Origin: Polyangiaceae bacterium
GTDB lineage: Bacteria; Myxococcota_A; Polyangia; Polyangiales; Polyangiaceae
Assembly: GCA_029266615.1 (NCBI GenBank)
Contig: JAQSWN010000053.1
Location: 1 to 34,767, forward strand
Length of the DNA stretch: 34,767 nucleotides
Direction of reading: 5' to 3'
Below are positions 33,101 through 34,767 of this stretch, one piece after another. A model generated the notes under the pieces. The model ran no database searches. It was not told the DNA's origin and saw only the letters and a list, made by a program, of their open reading frames with translations. Each line of letters begins with the position of its first letter. Position 1 is the stretch's first letter. Position numbers and translations under genes: made by a program.

Positions 33101-33553
33101 TTGGGCAAAACCATCGTGCTCGCGGCGCTCGCGGCCGGGGTGTCGTACTTCGGCGTGACCAAGCTGTTCGGCAGCGCCGAGCCGCCGCGCGATCTTCCGG
33201 CCGCCGCCGTGGAAGAAGCCGTGCCCGCGCCCGTGCCGAAGCCGGTGGCGTCCGCGGCGCCCGCGGCTCCGGTCAACAAGCTGCAAATAGCGACGACCGA
33301 GTCCCCGCTCCCGCCGGGAACGGACGTCCCCAGCGGCAACGGGCTCTTGGAGATCGCGGTGCCGGAAGGAACCGCCATTCGCGTCGACGGCGAGTACCTC
33401 GGCATGGGTCCGGCACGCCGCATTCCGCTACCGCCCGGTGAGCACGCCGTCACCTTGGGCGATACGCCCCCGCAAACGGTCACGGTCAAGCTCGGCCAGC
33501 GCACGCTGGCTTCGGCCGGGGCGACTAAGCCCGCGCCTGCCGGTTCGCCGTGA
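30137..33553 (+). CDS. Hpt-REC-REC-PATAN-Pro-rich-TM-PEGA signalling protein
   Basis: A 1138-residue protein of unusual layout. Residues about 18-90 are a histidine phosphotransfer domain (LLRRLHALGSAARVLGF; likely His57). Residues about 130-255 are a degenerate receiver lacking the acidic pair but keeping VLPKPVS. Residues about 360-485 are an intact receiver: VVVADDDPAVV, phospho-acceptor Asp413 in VVSDVLMPKLDGF, YLRKEA. A PATAN/DUF4388-like domain follows (about 495-575; EVRGRLDGLTPRLVLELACR). A long Pro/Ala/Glu-rich disordered part runs to about 985, then one membrane helix (GKTIVLAALAAGVSYFGV, about 989-1012), another Pro/Ala linker and a C-terminal PEGA domain (about 1068-1125; LEIAVPEGTAIRVDGEYLGM). 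An in-frame GTG at 30119 is an alternative start. It may pass a cytoplasmic phosphorelay state to an envelope-binding PEGA domain. Its stop overlaps the next start. Confidence 0.85.
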   Translation: MIGAPPAQDEQARMSGARGDFVASLPRRLEVLRAALRAVEDLPRDPGRINGLLRRLHALGSAARVLGFASVAEALGEAEKTLRRVARSGPAAADLSDIGRALDLLPSLVLGAKVSIRPPALPEPAGAPAPDFPLSVLVFGPQPLADLLSASGDMRVVQTEDLAKARELSRVSGPDTVVIDADRKGARELVELFIKDEAVEPVPIVVVGDFSSPELSTTFIGLGAARVLPKPVSPDVLRRTLLELRDTGSPQVHQREPLGDINVAQLVDRIAIEIRRGLVESVDPASRSASVGFGEGTDVMGAVWGAVARLRELVTLRSDGAVRFEPTGPEGALPFAPWNDDRRVGERGAKDGRAGDGVSLRGRRVVVADDDPAVVWFLSGILKAVGAEVYEAHDGERAFELTASLWPDLVVSDVLMPKLDGFSLCAEIKRDVAVRDVPVILLSWKEDLLQRVRELGGDADGYLRKEAAASTVVERLREVLRPRSRVEQRVASGGEVRGRLDGLTPRLVLELACRAKRDVRVSIRDSSYLYEVQIRSGAPRTAIRSANDGSFERGEAVLSMLLGVSAGRFVIEPDSSACRAELSGSLHEQLAAPVARARAAQKALSAGALASVTRVAFDTARVGGYLECTPEPAQGLLRELLTGASPRDLLTSGRAPARLLEAVLSDFARRGGILRVETSGGIEDISQTRVPPATDVSLAALPLPEAELTLRPPPAAAQPEAPPVSQRRPPAIYSQPPGKELESADAGWFSFQIEPSAAPPEAAPVAAPPLKRSEDPLRKTLNSSSAPPAAEDLELPGASVPVERGHRPEPRTDTLGSAGNEAAAALAAIAKAEAVEVLEPAAVAEVAPPSSKRGGKSPVAPIARPPRPAASPAAPAVEVDDPLAQALLDTPSPVFSEQEPRPLGQTLPLAAMEPVVEPPPAPFAQPEKPFTKTLPLAAAPPSSDVSTQPPQAAPRTPVSSQAPGKKTPATEKAPTPPTPSSNDAESGGLGKTIVLAALAAGVSYFGVTKLFGSAEPPRDLPAAAVEEAVPAPVPKPVASAAPAAPVNKLQIATTESPLPPGTDVPSGNGLLEIAVPEGTAIRVDGEYLGMGPARRIPLPPGEHAVTLGDTPPQTVTVKLGQRTLASAGATKPAPAGSP

Positions 33554-34767
33554 AGCACGCCCTCACCGCGCTCGCGGGGCTCTGGCTCGCGGTCGCGAGC
33601 TGCAGCAAGGCGGAGCCGTCGCCGACGACGCATGGCCCTGAAAAGCCTGCCGCTCCGCCGAATGCGCCCTTGAACGTGAGCGCAAAGCCGGTCGCACCGG
33701 AGCGCATCGACCTGCTGAAGGAGCTGTCGCGCTGCGAAATAGAGCACCGCGGGCGGCTGCTGGACTTCGGCGGCACGCAGCTGCCGGCACGGGGCCTTGC
33801 CTCCGCACTGGCCGAGGCGCCGCCGTCGATCGATCGCGGCGGAGATCGCTTGGAACGGATCTACCTGCGCGAGACGCTGCTCGACTTCTGGCTCGACGAG
33901 CCCACCGAGAGCGTCTCCGTCACGGTGCGCCTGCACCCACTGCTCGCCAAATGGCTGTACGTCGGTATCGACGACAAGCGCCTCGGCTCCCAAAAGCTCG
34001 TCGCCGGGGAGACCCGGAGCCTCTCGTTCGGCGCCGCGACAGGGACGCTTGCGCGCGGGCGGCACCGCATCAGCTTGCGCTTCTCCGGCACTCCGCGTGG
34101 CTCCAAAGAGCCCATCGCGGATTTGGATTGGGTGCGCGTGGGGCCGCCGCTGAAGAGCGGCGAGAGCTATGCCGCGCCGACACTGCAGGACGTGGTGAGC
34201 GACGTGGTGCTGGACGGAGTGCCGAAGCGCTCCATCGTGCTGCGTCCACCCAGCGTCGTTCGCTGTTTCTTGCGGCCGTCCCCGGACGCTAAGCTGAGGT
34301 TAGGGCTGGGGTTTTGGGGCAGCGGGCGCGGCACGGCCGAGGTGGCCCTCGTGAGCGACGAGAAAGCGCCACGGGTGCTCTCCACACGCAAGGTCTCGGG
34401 CGGAGACAGCGGAAGCTTCGTTCCCGTGTCGCTCGACCTCTCCCCCGCCGCAGGGGAAGTGGTGGGGCTCGAGCTACGGGCCGTCGAAGGCACGCGCGGC
34501 GGCCGCATCGTCTTTGGGGATCCGCTCATCAGCCGAGCCACCGCGGAGCTGCCGCAGGTGCCACCGGCGCGGAACGTCGTGGTGGTCATGCTCTCTGCGG
34601 TGGATCGCGGGCGTATCCCGCCGTGGGGACCGAGCGCTTCGATGCCGGCGCTCGCCGAGCTCGCCCGGCACTCGGCCGTGTTCAGCGCGCACCGAGCGCC
34701 TTCCAGCGTGCCGGGCGCATCTTTCGCGTCGCTCGTCTCTGGCGTTTCGCCGGCCGTGCACGGCGTG
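33550..34767 (+). CDS. Sulfatase-like lipoprotein, 3' end beyond window
   Basis: The frame is open for 406 codons to the right edge. The GTG at 33550 overlaps the preceding stop (GTGA). The signal peptide ends in LAVASC (Cys18). Residues about 50-340 form an unassigned beta-rich region (SVSVTVRLHPLLAKWLYVGI, RHRISLRFSG, VSLDLSPAAGEVVGLELR). From about residue 342 a sulfatase/alkaline-phosphatase-type domain begins: NVVVVMLSAVDRGRIPPWG, MPALAELARHSAVFSAHRAP, SFASLVSGVSPAVHGV. In active relatives the first part reads close to LDTLRADRL; here the first metal-binding Asp is Ser, so activity is doubtful on this evidence. Without the rest of the gene the nucleophile and other metal ligands cannot be judged in full. 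Confidence 0.78.
   Translation, partial: MKHALTALAGLWLAVASCSKAEPSPTTHGPEKPAAPPNAPLNVSAKPVAPERIDLLKELSRCEIEHRGRLLDFGGTQLPARGLASALAEAPPSIDRGGDRLERIYLRETLLDFWLDEPTESVSVTVRLHPLLAKWLYVGIDDKRLGSQKLVAGETRSLSFGAATGTLARGRHRISLRFSGTPRGSKEPIADLDWVRVGPPLKSGESYAAPTLQDVVSDVVLDGVPKRSIVLRPPSVVRCFLRPSPDAKLRLGLGFWGSGRGTAEVALVSDEKAPRVLSTRKVSGGDSGSFVPVSLDLSPAAGEVVGLELRAVEGTRGGRIVFGDPLISRATAELPQVPPARNVVVVMLSAVDRGRIPPWGPSASMPALAELARHSAVFSAHRAPSSVPGASFASLVSGVSPAVHGV

Noticed and set aside
32389..34065. Minus-strand frame of 558 codons opposite the Pro-rich linker and sulfatase-like gene
   Set aside because: Ser/Gly/Ala-rich composition follows from the Pro/Ala codons of the sense gene, and it crosses a gene boundary.

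Overview
The window is about 34.8 kb of very GC-rich, densely coded chromosomal DNA. It most resembles a myxobacterium (Myxococcota, probably Polyangiales/Sorangium-like); this is inferred from gene content, not from a database search. The signs are a CdnL/CarD regulator, many lipoproteins with Gly/Ala/Ser-rich linkers behind the lipobox, Cys-rich DUF4215 repeats with a fibro-slime domain, an AgmX/PglI-type C-terminal domain, DUF4388 (PATAN) signalling proteins, a tiny Lys/Ala-rich histone-like protein, and frequent GTG or TTG starts. I see no phage, IS element, CRISPR array, tRNA or rRNA.

Left part (1-12.6 kb): a ccmF-type haem lyase gene runs off the left edge on the minus strand. After a 565-base stretch with no convincing gene come a Gly-rich lipoprotein, pyrH (minus), and a coupled pair on the plus strand, a parvulin-type lipoprotein followed by a lysine 2,3-aminomutase. 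On the minus strand lie a pseudo-aspartic-protease lipoprotein, coaD, and a badly decayed hybrid histidine kinase that has lost its ATPase domain and is frameshifted three times. An HNH nuclease gene, an AgmX-domain lipoprotein and a helical protein of unknown function follow on the plus strand.

Middle (12.7-23.5 kb): mostly envelope and surface genes. These are an EGF-like lipoprotein, a putative outer-membrane protein, the histone-like gene, an OmpA-family lipoprotein next to a Ppx/GppA phosphatase, an unknown lipoprotein with a coupled exported partner, an LRR lipoprotein and a fibro-slime/DUF4215 lipoprotein. In the centre is cdnL, with a near-consensus promoter, a 5' leader of about 245 bases holding two adjacent hairpins just before the Shine-Dalgarno, and a strong hairpin terminator.

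Right part (23.4-34.8 kb): a fused shikimate kinase-dehydroquinate synthase (minus) faces away from a tightly packed plus-strand run. The run is dapF, a receiver plus degenerate GGDEF protein, a pseudo-receiver plus PATAN protein, an isopropylmalate/isocitrate-type dehydrogenase, a 1138-residue Hpt-REC-REC-PATAN-TM-PEGA protein, and a sulfatase-like lipoprotein cut by the right edge. Five of these junctions are 4-base start/stop overlaps or gaps near 50 bases. The best candidate for something undescribed is this chain of partly catalytically dead signalling proteins coupled to metabolic genes. Next are the structured cdnL leader and the decayed kinase.
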